Positions 17,138-24,932 are shown, counted from the first letter of the stretch. The stretch: 64,000 nt of DNA from Oceaniferula spumae (GCF_042849255.1 NZ_AP026866.1:2852001-2916000); one strand, 5' to 3'. Numbers and translations are program-made. The notes: generated by a model from the sequence alone, not told the origin.

Positions 17138-17250
17138 CAAGGCGCTTCATCCGACGCGATACCGTCCGTGAGCCAGAAAACCATTGTGAGCTAAAACCGT
17201 TAATGGCGGCGAATCTGGTTTACAGTGCGCGGTTGAGCTCTACGTTAGAC
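17132..17250 (+). repeat. attC 32 (class 1a)
   Basis: R'' GTCTAAC, R' GTTAGAC; one or two bases longer than most. Confidence 0.92.
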
Positions 17251-17256
17251 AATAAT

Positions 17257-17781
17257 ATGAAATACATCCTACTACTACTACTATTGGCTATTCCAACGCT
17301 CTCTCAAGCTGAGGACCCTTTTGGTGGTGGCAGTACCGGTCCAGACGATGAGGAGATGGTTTATGATTTTGCCGATGTTCACAAGTGGGATGATGTAGTG
17401 GTAGAACTTGGAGATAAAAATAGCCATAAGGCGATCACATGGGTATCTACATTCGTTGCTTCACATCGAGGCGTTACCGGTAAGAGTCAAACGTTTTTCT
17501 TTATTGTTGATTCCAAGATTTATGAAGCTTCATTGAAGCACCCAGATTTGAATAGAGGTGTCGTGCTGATGTCAGGGGACGTGAGATTTCCATCTCTGCT
17601 CTGCTGGTTGAGACCTTTATCACTAAGAGAGGGCAAAGCTAATTTTACAGTAAGCGTATCCCCAACAGAATTGAAAAATATGCAGATTGCGTTTATGCCT
17701 AAGGAGGGTAAAAAGCGATACATTTACAAGCTTGACCAGGTGGCTTTAAGCCTTAAAGAGAAAGCAGTTAAAAAGAAATAA
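17257..17781 (+). CDS. Hypothetical secreted protein
   Basis: The 174-residue product has a signal peptide (a run of seven leucines, cleavage plausible after SQA at about 18), a Gly/Asp-rich linker and a beta-rich domain, with a Lys-rich C-terminus. No family recognised. ATG 17,257 lies seven bases after R'. Confidence 0.76.
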   Translation: MKYILLLLLLAIPTLSQAEDPFGGGSTGPDDEEMVYDFADVHKWDDVVVELGDKNSHKAITWVSTFVASHRGVTGKSQTFFFIVDSKIYEASLKHPDLNRGVVLMSGDVRFPSLLCWLRPLSLREGKANFTVSVSPTELKNMQIAFMPKEGKKRYIYKLDQVALSLKEKAVKKK

Positions 17782-17785
17782 TTTG

Positions 17786-17903
17786 GTCTAACAAGGCGGT
17801 GCTGACGACCGTTAACCGTCCTTAGTCCGAGTCCGTTTTACAGTTAAGATATTCACATGGCCTGTGGCTGTTCTACACGCGGCGGCAGACCTCTACGTTC
17901 GGT
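17786..17903 (+). repeat. attC 33 (class 2)
   Basis: R'' GTCTAAC, R' GTTCGGT. Confidence 0.92.
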
Positions 17904-17928
17904 AATATAATAAAGACCTGCTATCGAC

Positions 17929-18222
17929 ATGTCATCGCGTACGATTATCGTTATAGATGTTATATACATTTTCTCCGTATTGCTGATACTGGCTGTAAGT
18001 GCCCGAATGATGTATGTGGATTCGCATTTGGATCCTTCGAGATACTCTAATCGATCATTCGCTACTCCGGCAGCTCTTCTATCCATTATCTCGACTTGTT
18101 ACTTTATTTTTCGCGCTACATTCCTCCCATTGCGAAGTCGATTCATTGTTGCGCCGATTATTCTCGTTGCTGGCTATCTGATTTTAGGTTTTGGACTGTT
18201 GGCGCTTAACATCATAATCTAA
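17929..18222 (+). CDS. Hypothetical small membrane protein, 3 TM
   Basis: A 97-residue protein with hydrophobic segments near 5-27, 45-64 and 72-95 and an Arg/Asp-rich loop. Its leader (25 bases) is longer than in most cassettes. Family unknown. Confidence 0.75.
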   Translation: MSSRTIIVIDVIYIFSVLLILAVSARMMYVDSHLDPSRYSNRSFATPAALLSIISTCYFIFRATFLPLRSRFIVAPIILVAGYLILGFGLLALNIII

Positions 18223-18247
18223 GCTTTGATCAGCGCCGGATAATTTA

Positions 18248-18365
18248 ACCGAACAAGACGCTTCATCCGACGCGATACCGTCCGTGAGCCAGAATCCATT
18301 GTGAGCTAAGAATGTGAATGGTTGCGAATCTGTTTTACACGGCGCGGTTGAGCTCTACGTTAGCC
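18248..18365 (+). repeat. attC 34 (class 1a)
   Basis: R'' ACCGAAC, R' GTTAGCC. Confidence 0.92.
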
Positions 18366-18372
18366 AATAATT

Positions 18373-18834
18373 ATGAATCTCGATCAACTGGGAAATCTAG
18401 AATCAAAGTTAGAAGTGTCGTTTCCGTCTCAGTATAGAGATCTCGTAATATCGCACCCGTTTCCTAAGTCAGATAGTTCTGACTTTGAACTTTGTTCTAA
18501 TTATGAGCTTCTTCTGCAAGAGAATCGAGAATTGAGAGAAAATGGTTTCTTCGGTCGAGAGTGGAATAAATCGTGGTTCGCTATTGGTTTCGATGGGTGC
18601 GGGAACGAATACTTCATTACAACTGATCCATTTGATGGCAGAATATATTTTGCGGACCACGAAGATGAATTTCACACAGAGGATCTCGGTAAGAACGTTC
18701 ATTATGGATCTTTCCAAGAATACGTAGATTATCTTCGCGAGTTAGAAGAGGATACTCGCCGTGATGAGTTATTGATGGAGGAGAGAATTAAGAACCGAAA
18801 ATGGTGGCAATTCTGGATACCCAAACAGCAATAA
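18373..18834 (+). CDS. SMI1/KNR4 (SUKH) family protein
   Basis: The 153-residue protein shows the SUKH pattern from the start: LESKLEVSFPSQYRDLV at 9-25 (family pattern: acidic helix, Pro, xxYrdfL), then strands WFAIGFDGCGNEYFI and GRIYFADHE, and a C-terminal helix FQEYVDYLRELEED. SUKH proteins commonly serve as immunity proteins against polymorphic nuclease-type toxins. No toxin is next to it, as is usual in integron arrays. Best-supported family call among the cassettes after GNAT. Confidence 0.82.
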   Translation: MNLDQLGNLESKLEVSFPSQYRDLVISHPFPKSDSSDFELCSNYELLLQENRELRENGFFGREWNKSWFAIGFDGCGNEYFITTDPFDGRIYFADHEDEFHTEDLGKNVHYGSFQEYVDYLRELEEDTRRDELLMEERIKNRKWWQFWIPKQQ

Positions 18835-18838
18835 ATCG

Positions 18839-18956
18839 GGCTAACAAGGCGCTTCATCCGACGCGATACCGTCCGTGAGCCAGAAACCATTGAGAGCTAA
18901 GAGCGTGAATGGTTGCGAATCTGGTTTACAGCGCGCGGTTGAGCTCTACGTTCGGT
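18839..18956 (+). repeat. attC 35 (class 1a)
   Basis: R'' GGCTAAC, R' GTTCGGT. Confidence 0.92.
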
Positions 18957-18960
18957 TATA

Positions 18961-19251
18961 ATGAAGAAGAATCCTCTAGCTGAGATTACCGTGGTGGCAC
19001 GTGGACCTCTAGTGCTTCTGTTGCTTTACCTGGCATTCAACATATTGGCGTTGTTACTACCATACGAGAAGGGGCCGATTTCCTTCTTTGGCTGGTGTAT
19101 GGTTTTTCCTATGTGCATGATAGCACTGTTATGGCGATGGCTAACACGAATAAGGAAGCATTATCGACTTTGGTTACGCGATGCACTAATGTATTCCTTG
19201 GTGTTGATGGTATCAGCCATAGCAACATTGTTGATGATGATGGTAGCCTGA
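18961..19251 (+). CDS. Hypothetical small membrane protein, 3 TM
   Basis: A 96-residue protein with hydrophobic segments near 12-34, 40-58 and 72-95 and a basic loop RWLTRIRKHYR. Its attC is interrupted 30 bases downstream of the stop by the IS110 element, so this cassette should no longer excise with a normal site. Confidence 0.76.
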   Translation: MKKNPLAEITVVARGPLVLLLLYLAFNILALLLPYEKGPISFFGWCMVFPMCMIALLWRWLTRIRKHYRLWLRDALMYSLVLMVSAIATLLMMMVA

Positions 19252-19329
19252 CAGTAGAACTCAAAAAATTTACCGAACAAGATACTGCGTTGCAAAGTCA
19301 ACGGTGATTTGAAGTTTTAAAGTGATCTT

Positions 19330-20394
19330 CTACGAGGTGCCCGGTGAGGGTAATGCGGTTCTCAAGCCGCGCTTGTCCGGGTCGAAGGGTTGCCCTGATT
19401 TGAGGATGCCGTAGATTTGGTGAAGGAGCTTTCGCATGACAGCGACGACGACCTGTTTTCCGGTTTTGCCATTCTCTTTGAGACGCCGGGCGAACTCCTT
19501 GAGCAGCGGGTTGTAGGTCATCGCAGTCATGGCCGGGAGGTAGAGGGCTTTGCGCAAGTTGGAAGAACCGACTTTGGTGATGGGGGTGCTCGACTTGCCC
19601 GACGTGCCGCTGACGAAATGCCTCGGGGTGACACCCGCCCAGGCTGCGAGTTGCCGGGCGTCTCCGAAGAGTTCGATCTCGGGAAGCTCGGCGAGAAGGA
19701 TCTGGCAGGTGGTTTCACCGAGGCCCGGGATGCTGTGCAGAAGAGAGTTCTGGGCGCTGAGCTGTGTGTTGTTGGAGACGATCTTCGATATTTTGCCACG
19801 AATGGTTTCGAGTTCCTTCTGCTGGGCCTTGATGCGCCGGTTGATCGAGCGCCTGACGTCAACGAGTGTGACAGCTTCCAGTTTGGTTTTGAGTCGTGCG
19901 GTATCCCGGGTGAGTGACTCGGCGTAGCGGCTGAGTTCCTTGACCTTGTCATGATCAGCCGGAAGGGGAGTCCACGGACGCAATTCCTCATGCTCCGACC
20001 TGAGGAACTGGGCGATGAGTCTGGCGTCGGCGGTGTCGCTCTTGTTGCGTCTCAGCTTCTGGTTGCCGAAGGCTTTGATCTGGCGGGGATTGACCAGATG
20101 GAGTGACCGCACTCCGAGTGTGTGGAGGGCGCTGGCGACCGGTTTGCCGTAATGCCCGGTCTGCTCAAGGCAGGCGAGAACCGAAGCCGGGTCCGCGATT
20201 TCAGAGAGCCATGAGACAAGGCTGCGGATACCGTCGGGGGTATTGTCGAAGCGTCCGGACTCTGTGGCTGTAATTGAGATGACATGGCAGAAGAGGTCCG
20301 CCCTGCCGACATCGATTCCCAGAAAGGGGGCTGGTGTGGATAGTGGTTTCATAGTAATTGGTTTGTGGAAGCTTGCTTCTGACACGGCACTCAA
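19330..20394 (-). CDS. IS110-family transposase (DEDD)
   Basis: This 354-residue protein is full length for the family. The N-terminal RuvC-like DEDD domain shows D28 (LGIDVG), E77 (ACLEQTG) and the D120/D123 pair (KSDTADARLI). A coiled middle follows at about 140-210. The C-terminal Transposase_20 domain begins SIPGLGETT at 221 and carries the serine-containing SGTSGKS...ITKVG at about 262-275. A TTG start at 20,394 has GGGAGGTG just upstream; ATG 20,349 is the alternative. Known members act with a bridge RNA to recombine element and target; nothing here looks inactivated. Confidence 0.93.
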   Translation of the reverse strand: MSAVSEASFHKPITMKPLSTPAPFLGIDVGRADLFCHVISITATESGRFDNTPDGIRSLVSWLSEIADPASVLACLEQTGHYGKPVASALHTLGVRSLHLVNPRQIKAFGNQKLRRNKSDTADARLIAQFLRSEHEELRPWTPLPADHDKVKELSRYAESLTRDTARLKTKLEAVTLVDVRRSINRRIKAQQKELETIRGKISKIVSNNTQLSAQNSLLHSIPGLGETTCQILLAELPEIELFGDARQLAAWAGVTPRHFVSGTSGKSSTPITKVGSSNLRKALYLPAMTAMTYNPLLKEFARRLKENGKTGKQVVVAVMRKLLHQIYGILKSGQPFDPDKRGLRTALPSPGTS

Positions 20395-20410
20395 AACACC
20401 TCCCGGCCGG

Positions 20411-20600
20411 AGAGTCTCAGTCTCATCAAAACAGATTCGTTGATCTAAGATACTGCTCGGACTTGAAAGCCTGGAGAGCTGCGTGATGCCTGATCTTGTT
20501 CACAGACTCATCCGGGCGAACGGAGGTCTTGGCGCTGCACCAGATTGCATCACGCAGCCGTTTTGGGTTCCTTGTGGGAAACAAGTTTGTTAGCCTATCA
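20411..20600 (-). ncRNA. Putative IS110 bridge RNA
   Basis: The 5' non-coding end, read on the transposase strand, contains a perfect 12-bp stem (20,547-20,558 with 20,478-20,489) closing a loop. The loop holds TGCAGCGCC (20,539-20,531), equal to the left target side, and GAACAAG (20,501-20,495), complementary to the right target side. A second loop further 3' holds GCAGTATCT (20,456-20,448), equal to the element's right end plus core. It also holds ATGAGA (20,426-20,421), complementary to core plus left end. Order and strand relations match those published for IS621. RNA ends are estimated. Confidence 0.82.
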
Positions 20601-20744
20601 GGCGGTGCAAATCCATCTTATGAGGCGCTGCATCCGACCGTTAACCGTCCGGAGTCGGGAGCCATTTTACAGTTGTGACCATCTTAGATATTCGGTGTTT
20701 ACCCACCGGCGGTTGAGCTCTACGTTCGGCAATAATAAGATGCT

Positions 20745-21272
20745 ATGGAAGCGCTACTATCAGAAGATGACACAATACGGGAGCTGCGACTTAAGGCGGT
20801 ACGTAAATTGTGCTATTCGGTTATACGCACGTTGATCATTTTTGGATTACCTATCTGTATTGCTTTCTCTGTCTGGTTCTACAACGTTGAACCAGAGAAT
20901 ACATTCTTATATATTGCGCCGCTTATGGTTGTTCCATTCTTCATGTTGATTTTCGTGTTGCTGCCGTATCTGAACGCGCGCGTTCATAACCGTTGGTTGA
21001 TTAAGGATGGTACGATAAGGTTAAAGGGCGAGGTGGCAGGTAAGATTTCGATGGCTCGATTAGCTGAATGGACGATTAAGCCATACTCTGATCTTGAGGG
21101 GTATTATATTTTGTCCATCAGCAGTAGGAATAGACTGAATGGGGCTAGACTTATCTTATCGGAGAGTGACCATTCGATAGACAGCATAAATACAATGTTT
21201 CCTAGCAAGAATGTGGCCGAACAAGGCGCTGCATCCGACGCGATACCGTCCGTGAGCCAGAAACCATTTTGA
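20745..21272 (+). CDS. Hypothetical 2-TM protein with attC-encoded tail
   Basis: A 175-residue protein with a charged N-terminus, hydrophobic segments at about 26-46 and 54-75, then a soluble domain (WLIKDGTIRLKG onward) that looks like a small beta-barrel (PH-like) domain, by analogy only. The tail NVAEQGAASDAIPSVSQKPF comes from the attC. Confidence 0.73.
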   Translation: MEALLSEDDTIRELRLKAVRKLCYSVIRTLIIFGLPICIAFSVWFYNVEPENTFLYIAPLMVVPFFMLIFVLLPYLNARVHNRWLIKDGTIRLKGEVAGKISMARLAEWTIKPYSDLEGYYILSISSRNRLNGARLILSESDHSIDSINTMFPSKNVAEQGAASDAIPSVSQKPF

Positions 21273-21333
21273 GCTAAGAACATTAATAGCAGCGAATCTG
21301 TTTTACACGGCGCGGTTGAGCTCTACGTTCGGC
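21216..21333 (+). repeat. attC 37 (class 1a)
   Basis: R'' GCCGAAC, R' GTTCGGC. It contains GAACAAGGCGCTGCA, a full match to the target of the IS110 element, yet is uninterrupted. Confidence 0.92.
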
Positions 21334-21370
21334 AATAATAAGAAAGACATGAAATCACGCCTATTCACGA

Positions 21371-21703
21371 ATGGCTATGAGTGACGTCTCCATAGAATTT
21401 ACGCTTAGTGGCTTCACCATACGCACTCGGAAGTTTTTGTGGTTTTATAACCACTATAACGTAATTTGGGACGAAGTTCATGAGATCAGGGCAGAGATGA
21501 AGGACTGTGTTTCGTTTCACACACTTGGCCTTAGATTTATGATTTCCAGCGATGAAGGTTATCTCGTCTGTGATGATGATGCCATTTGGACTGAATTGTA
21601 TGAGAAGGTATTGGAGATATTCCCAGCGATAGATCGAGATGTTATTGCTAAGGCAGAAGCAAGTTTCCCCAATGAATGTTCACTGATATGTTGGCAAGGA
21701 TAG
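21371..21703 (+). CDS. Hypothetical protein with upstream mini-ORF
   Basis: A 110-residue soluble protein, alternating strands in the first half and helical at the end. The ATG at the usual leader position (21,349) opens only a 12-codon frame ending at 21,384, which overlaps the start of this gene. ATG 21,371 or 21,377 is therefore the start. Coupled translation is possible; a changed 5' end is equally likely. Confidence 0.68.
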   Translation: MAMSDVSIEFTLSGFTIRTRKFLWFYNHYNVIWDEVHEIRAEMKDCVSFHTLGLRFMISSDEGYLVCDDDAIWTELYEKVLEIFPAIDRDVIAKAEASFPNECSLICWQG

Positions 21704-21705
21704 CG

Positions 21706-21823
21706 GCCGAACAAGGCGCTTCATCCGACGCGATACCGTCCGTGAGCCAGAAACCATTTTGAGCTAAGACCGTGAATGGCTGCGAAACTGGTTTACAGCG
21801 CGCGGTTGAGCTCTACGTTCGCT
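21706..21823 (+). repeat. attC 38 (class 1a)
   Basis: R'' GCCGAAC, R' GTTCGCT. Confidence 0.92.
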
Positions 21824-21840
21824 AATAATAAGATAAGAAT

Positions 21841-22389
21841 ATGCCCACATGGTTCCATACCTACCTACAAGATGCCGAATCTGTCACAGACGAAGCTATT
21901 GAATCATTCATACGATCAGAAGAAAAAGATGCATGTAGCCTAGCCAAGGATAATGGCGAATATTGGTTCAAGTCGAGGAATGAAAGTGATTGGGTTTTAG
22001 TTACACCGAACGGCTTTCAAAGTATCGATGAGAAGTATGCTGAATCTTGCCGCCGGATGTCGCAACATTTTGGATGTTCAGTTGTAATGACCATGGGCCA
22101 AGGCAACTGCTCTGGCATGGTATTTGCTGTATTTGAGGATGGCATAATTCTACGGTACGTAGCCGCTGTTGATGGAATGCTCTACGCTAACGATGGCGAA
22201 CCATACGATTGGGAGGTTGAAGTTTTTGGTGATTTAGGCGACCAGGAGGTTGCTATATCAGAGCTTACTCTTTCTTCAGTAGCAGATCGCTTAGGGCTGC
22301 CTGGATATGAAAGCGTTGTTGATGGTGACGGTTACTGGGCTGTTGAACGTAAGATACGGCTTTCGAGTCCTCCGCCATTTCCAAAATAA
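21841..22389 (+). CDS. Hypothetical cytoplasmic protein
   Basis: A 182-residue soluble acidic protein with a helical N-terminus (14-33) and a strand-rich centre (VVMTMGQGNCSG, then ILRYVAAVDG). No family recognised with confidence; the composition would fit an immunity-type protein. The leader carries two in-phase AATAATAAGA-like stretches. Confidence 0.74.
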   Translation: MPTWFHTYLQDAESVTDEAIESFIRSEEKDACSLAKDNGEYWFKSRNESDWVLVTPNGFQSIDEKYAESCRRMSQHFGCSVVMTMGQGNCSGMVFAVFEDGIILRYVAAVDGMLYANDGEPYDWEVEVFGDLGDQEVAISELTLSSVADRLGLPGYESVVDGDGYWAVERKIRLSSPPPFPK

Positions 22390-22392
22390 GAA

Positions 22393-22510
22393 AGCGAACA
22401 AGGCGCTGCATCCGACGCGATACCGTCCGTGAGTCAGAAACCATTGTGAGCTAAAATCGTTAATGGCGGCGAATCTGGTTTACAGTGCGCGGTTGAGCTC
22501 TACGTTAGAC
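22393..22510 (+). repeat. attC 39 (class 1a)
   Basis: R'' AGCGAAC, R' GTTAGAC. It also contains the full GAACAAGGCGCTGCA target sequence of the IS110 element. Confidence 0.92.
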
Positions 22511-22514
22511 AAGA

Positions 22515-22871
22515 ATGAAAAAACATCCCTTCATCATCGGTGTTATATTAGGTTGCGTAATTTCGTTCCTATTCGTCACCCTGACGAAACAATATTATAA
22601 GAGGCAGATTATTGAGGATGCTGTCATTAATTACGGATTGCCACCCATGCCTGAAATAGAAGTAACCTACGCATACCACAAGAAGTTATTTGGAGCTGAT
22701 TGGTATGGGTTTAAGGCTAGAGCCACAGAATCAAACGCAGCTGAATGGAGGTCACAGGTTGATAAACTTTACGCAGAAGGGCGATTGCTAGACAATGTAG
22801 AGGTAGAGTGGATAAGTTCTGCTGGCGACTCGTCAGATATTGAAGTGAAGTTATCAGATATGAATAAATAA
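22515..22871 (+). CDS. Hypothetical membrane-anchored protein (complete copy)
   Basis: A 118-residue protein with one N-terminal hydrophobic segment (5-24) followed by a basic stretch and a soluble, acidic C-terminal domain. The last 33 codons and the following attC repeat the first 219 bases of the window with one mismatch, so the cassette is duplicated about 22.8 kb apart. Confidence 0.78.
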   Translation: MKKHPFIIGVILGCVISFLFVTLTKQYYKRQIIEDAVINYGLPPMPEIEVTYAYHKKLFGADWYGFKARATESNAAEWRSQVDKLYAEGRLLDNVEVEWISSAGDSSDIEVKLSDMNK

Positions 22872-22874
22872 TGG

Positions 22875-22991
22875 GTCTAACAAGACGCTTCATCCGACGC
22901 GATACCGGCCGTAGCCAGAAACCATAGAGAGCTAAGATCGTGATTGGTTGGGAATCTGGTTTACAGCGCGCGGTTGAGCTCTACGTTAGCC
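22875..22991 (+). repeat. attC 40 (class 1a)
   Basis: R'' GTCTAAC, R' GTTAGCC; twin of attC 1. Confidence 0.92.
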
Positions 22992-22998
22992 AATTATA

Positions 22999-23367
22999 AT
23001 GAAGAAACTCCGTATCGCAGTGTTATTGTCTTTTGTGGCCATTCTATTAGGTTGTGGGAGATCGGCGTACATTCCATGGGAGGATGGAGACTACAAGGTC
23101 TATGCTACCGATGTTGACTACTCGGCTACTGCATTAGGCTTAGACCACGATCCAGGGCTATTGGGTATAGTGGATTCTGAAGTGGTCGCGGCTGGCAGTA
23201 ATGATTTGGTTATTGTTGTGGAGAGAGAGAATCATAAAGACGACTGCATCGAGTTCTACATCGTCACCAAAGGCGATAATTACGCAGTCGGCCCGTTTGA
23301 TGAGGAGGAGTTTCAGGTTGAGAAGTCGAAGAGAGGATTGCCTGATTTCTCGTGGCGCAAGCGATAA
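22999..23367 (+). CDS. Hypothetical lipoprotein
   Basis: The 122-residue product has a lipoprotein signal (lipobox LLGC, Cys19) and a soluble acidic domain with no recognised family. Confidence 0.77.
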   Translation: MKKLRIAVLLSFVAILLGCGRSAYIPWEDGDYKVYATDVDYSATALGLDHDPGLLGIVDSEVVAAGSNDLVIVVERENHKDDCIEFYIVTKGDNYAVGPFDEEEFQVEKSKRGLPDFSWRKR

Positions 23368-23372
23368 TATGG

Positions 23373-23489
23373 GGCTAACAAGGCGCTTCATCCGACGCGA
23401 TACCGCCCGGGAGCCAAAAACCATTTTGAGCTAAGAACGTGAATGGTTGCAATCTGGTTTACAGCGCGCGGTTGAGCTATACGTTCGGC
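23373..23489 (+). repeat. attC 41 (class 1a)
   Basis: R'' GGCTAAC, R' GTTCGGC; the 3' arm reads GAGCTATACG. Confidence 0.91.
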
Positions 23490-23533
23490 AATAATAAGAA
23501 AGAATTACTGCAGTATCACGTAATAATATCCTG

Positions 23534-23875
23534 ATGATTTTGAAGTATATATTCACTACATGTTTGATGGCAGGCATATATGGTTTAGCTGGCTGCCGAG
23601 ATCGAAACATAATCACAGATAATAATCAAAAACCTAACAAGCCTGACACGTTGATGAAGATTGTCTCTGACCCAACAGGTGCTTCAGTGTTTCTAGATGA
23701 TAAGTTTGTTGGTGTTACCCCATTGAGGACTATGCCCTTATCTACAGGAGTTCTACGTCTTGAGCTAGCCGGTTTCAAGACAATCATAACGCGGGTCGCA
23801 GATCATGCTGAAGGTGAATCAAAGGTGCAAATACTGGATTTTAATTTAGAGATGTTGCCCAGAAAACCACAATAA
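23534..23875 (+). CDS. PEGA-domain lipoprotein
   Basis: The 113-residue product has a lipoprotein signal (lipobox GLAGC, Cys21) and one PEGA domain at about 42-90: SDPTGASVFLDDKFVG, then TPL and LRLELAGFKT. PEGA domains are common in surface and envelope-associated proteins and are thought to bind other envelope components. The leader (44 bases) is longer than usual. The cassette's start core GTTCGGC differs by one base from its R'' (ACCGAAC). Confidence 0.83.
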   Translation: MILKYIFTTCLMAGIYGLAGCRDRNIITDNNQKPNKPDTLMKIVSDPTGASVFLDDKFVGVTPLRTMPLSTGVLRLELAGFKTIITRVADHAEGESKVQILDFNLEMLPRKPQ

Positions 23876-23882
23876 TAATGAG

Positions 23883-23999
23883 ACCGAACAAGGCGCTTCA
23901 TCCGACGCGATACCGTCCGTCAGCCAGAAACCATTGTGAGCTAAAATCGTGAATGGTGCGAAACTGGTTTACATGGCGCGGTTGAGCTCTACGTTCGGT
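23883..23999 (+). repeat. attC 42 (class 1a)
   Basis: R'' ACCGAAC, R' GTTCGGT. Confidence 0.92.
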
Positions 24000-24300
24000 C
24001 ATAATAAGACTTTTTGATCAGATCGATTGCGTTGATGAAGAGTGAAGATACTTTCGTCTTATCGAGTTGCCAGGCGTTGGACAGATGCTGCGAAATGAAG
24101 GTGAATGGTCGAATAAGCTGCATTCTGCTGAGAAGTGCCTGATGGCTTGGCGATTCATCCCGGAATTTTGATCACAGCACTTGGCACCATCCTATTTTGA
24201 CATTTCACGCGTTGCCGCATATCCTCTACACATGGCTAGAGCGGTCGGAGTGAATGATGATTGATCGTTTCTCGCTTTGTTCGTTGTTAGACAAAAACTT
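24000..24300 (+). other. Cassette without a convincing gene
   Basis: The 301-bp body has only short frames; the best + strand one is 35 codons (24,035-24,142) and looks unlike protein. GTTAGAC at 24,286-24,292, followed by AAAAACTT, resembles a cassette boundary just before attC 43. This may be a remnant of another attC, or the body may encode an RNA or promoter. Confidence 0.55.
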
Positions 24301-24417
24301 ACCGAACAAGGCGAAGCATCCGACCGTTAACCGTCCTGAGTCCGAGACCGTTTTTGAGTTAAAACTACGAATGATTGGCGGCTGTTTTACACGCGGCGGT
24401 TGTTCTCTACGTTCGGC
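24301..24417 (+). repeat. attC 43 (class 3)
   Basis: R'' ACCGAAC, R' GTTCGGC. Confidence 0.92.
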
Positions 24418-24434
24418 AATAATAAGAAAAAATC

Positions 24435-24932
24435 GTGGAATCAGAACAAAGACGAAAGAAAATTATTCAGCGGATACACCCTTCATTATATCCTATCAAG
24501 TTGTCGCCGTCTGAAGATCTTGAATGCTTGTTCATCACTAAGACAAAGCTATCAGGCGGGCGTAGAGCATTCGCGATGGTAAATTTAGAGGATCGAGACA
24601 TCCATGAGGTTATATTAAGTGCTAGAGCGCAAGTTAAGAGATTAGCTAGCGCTATATGGTTTTTCCGTGAGGTTGGGCTGTATTTGGTCTTCTGTGGACA
24701 TCAAGATCAATGGGCTGACTCTATGGATGAAGTTAACGCGGATAGAACAGGTTTACATTCTGTGATCATCCAAGGAATTCATTTTATAGACCTCGAAACT
24801 GGAGCCGCGGAAGTGAAACAGTCTAAGTGGGGGCCATGCATATTTGGTGACTTGTCACTGCCACATATTCTCAACTGCCTAACAAAGGATGTGGCCGAAC
24901 AAGGCGCTTCATCCGACGCGATACCGTCCTGA
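24435..24932 (+). CDS. Hypothetical protein, GTG start, attC-encoded tail
   Basis: A 165-residue soluble protein with a basic N-terminus and an alpha/beta body. No ATG is near the leader; GTG 24,435 is taken. The C-terminal VAEQGASSDAIPS is encoded by the attC. No family recognised. Confidence 0.68.
   Translation: MESEQRRKKIIQRIHPSLYPIKLSPSEDLECLFITKTKLSGGRRAFAMVNLEDRDIHEVILSARAQVKRLASAIWFFREVGLYLVFCGHQDQWADSMDEVNADRTGLHSVIIQGIHFIDLETGAAEVKQSKWGPCIFGDLSLPHILNCLTKDVAEQGASSDAIPS

Larger units (their letters stand above)
19282..20624 (-). mobile_element. IS110-family insertion sequence in attC
   Basis: The element is 1,343 bp and its transposase runs on the minus strand. There are no terminal inverted repeats of the usual kind. 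The ends are flanked by one AG on each side (19,280-19,281 and 20,623-20,624), equal to the CT core dinucleotide described for IS621. The 3' non-coding end is short (about 48 bp) and the 5' end long (about 230 bp), the IS110-group layout rather than the IS1111 one. The junctions are read directly by comparison with the 47 intact attC sites. Confidence 0.92.
19272..20730 (+). repeat. attC 36 (class 1b), interrupted by IS110 element
   Basis: R'' ACCGAAC with the first bases AAG lies at 19,272-19,281. The rest (GGCGCTGCATCCG to R' GTTCGGC) resumes at 20,625-20,730. Removing 1,343 bp restores a site of normal length. The 2-bp AG (CT on the other strand) is present at both ends of the insertion. 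Confidence 0.93.

Noticed and set aside
19282..20624. IS1111-attC subgroup membership for the insertion sequence
   Set aside because: That subgroup has its long non-coding end downstream of the transposase and subterminal inverted repeats; here the long end is upstream. A phylogeny would settle it.
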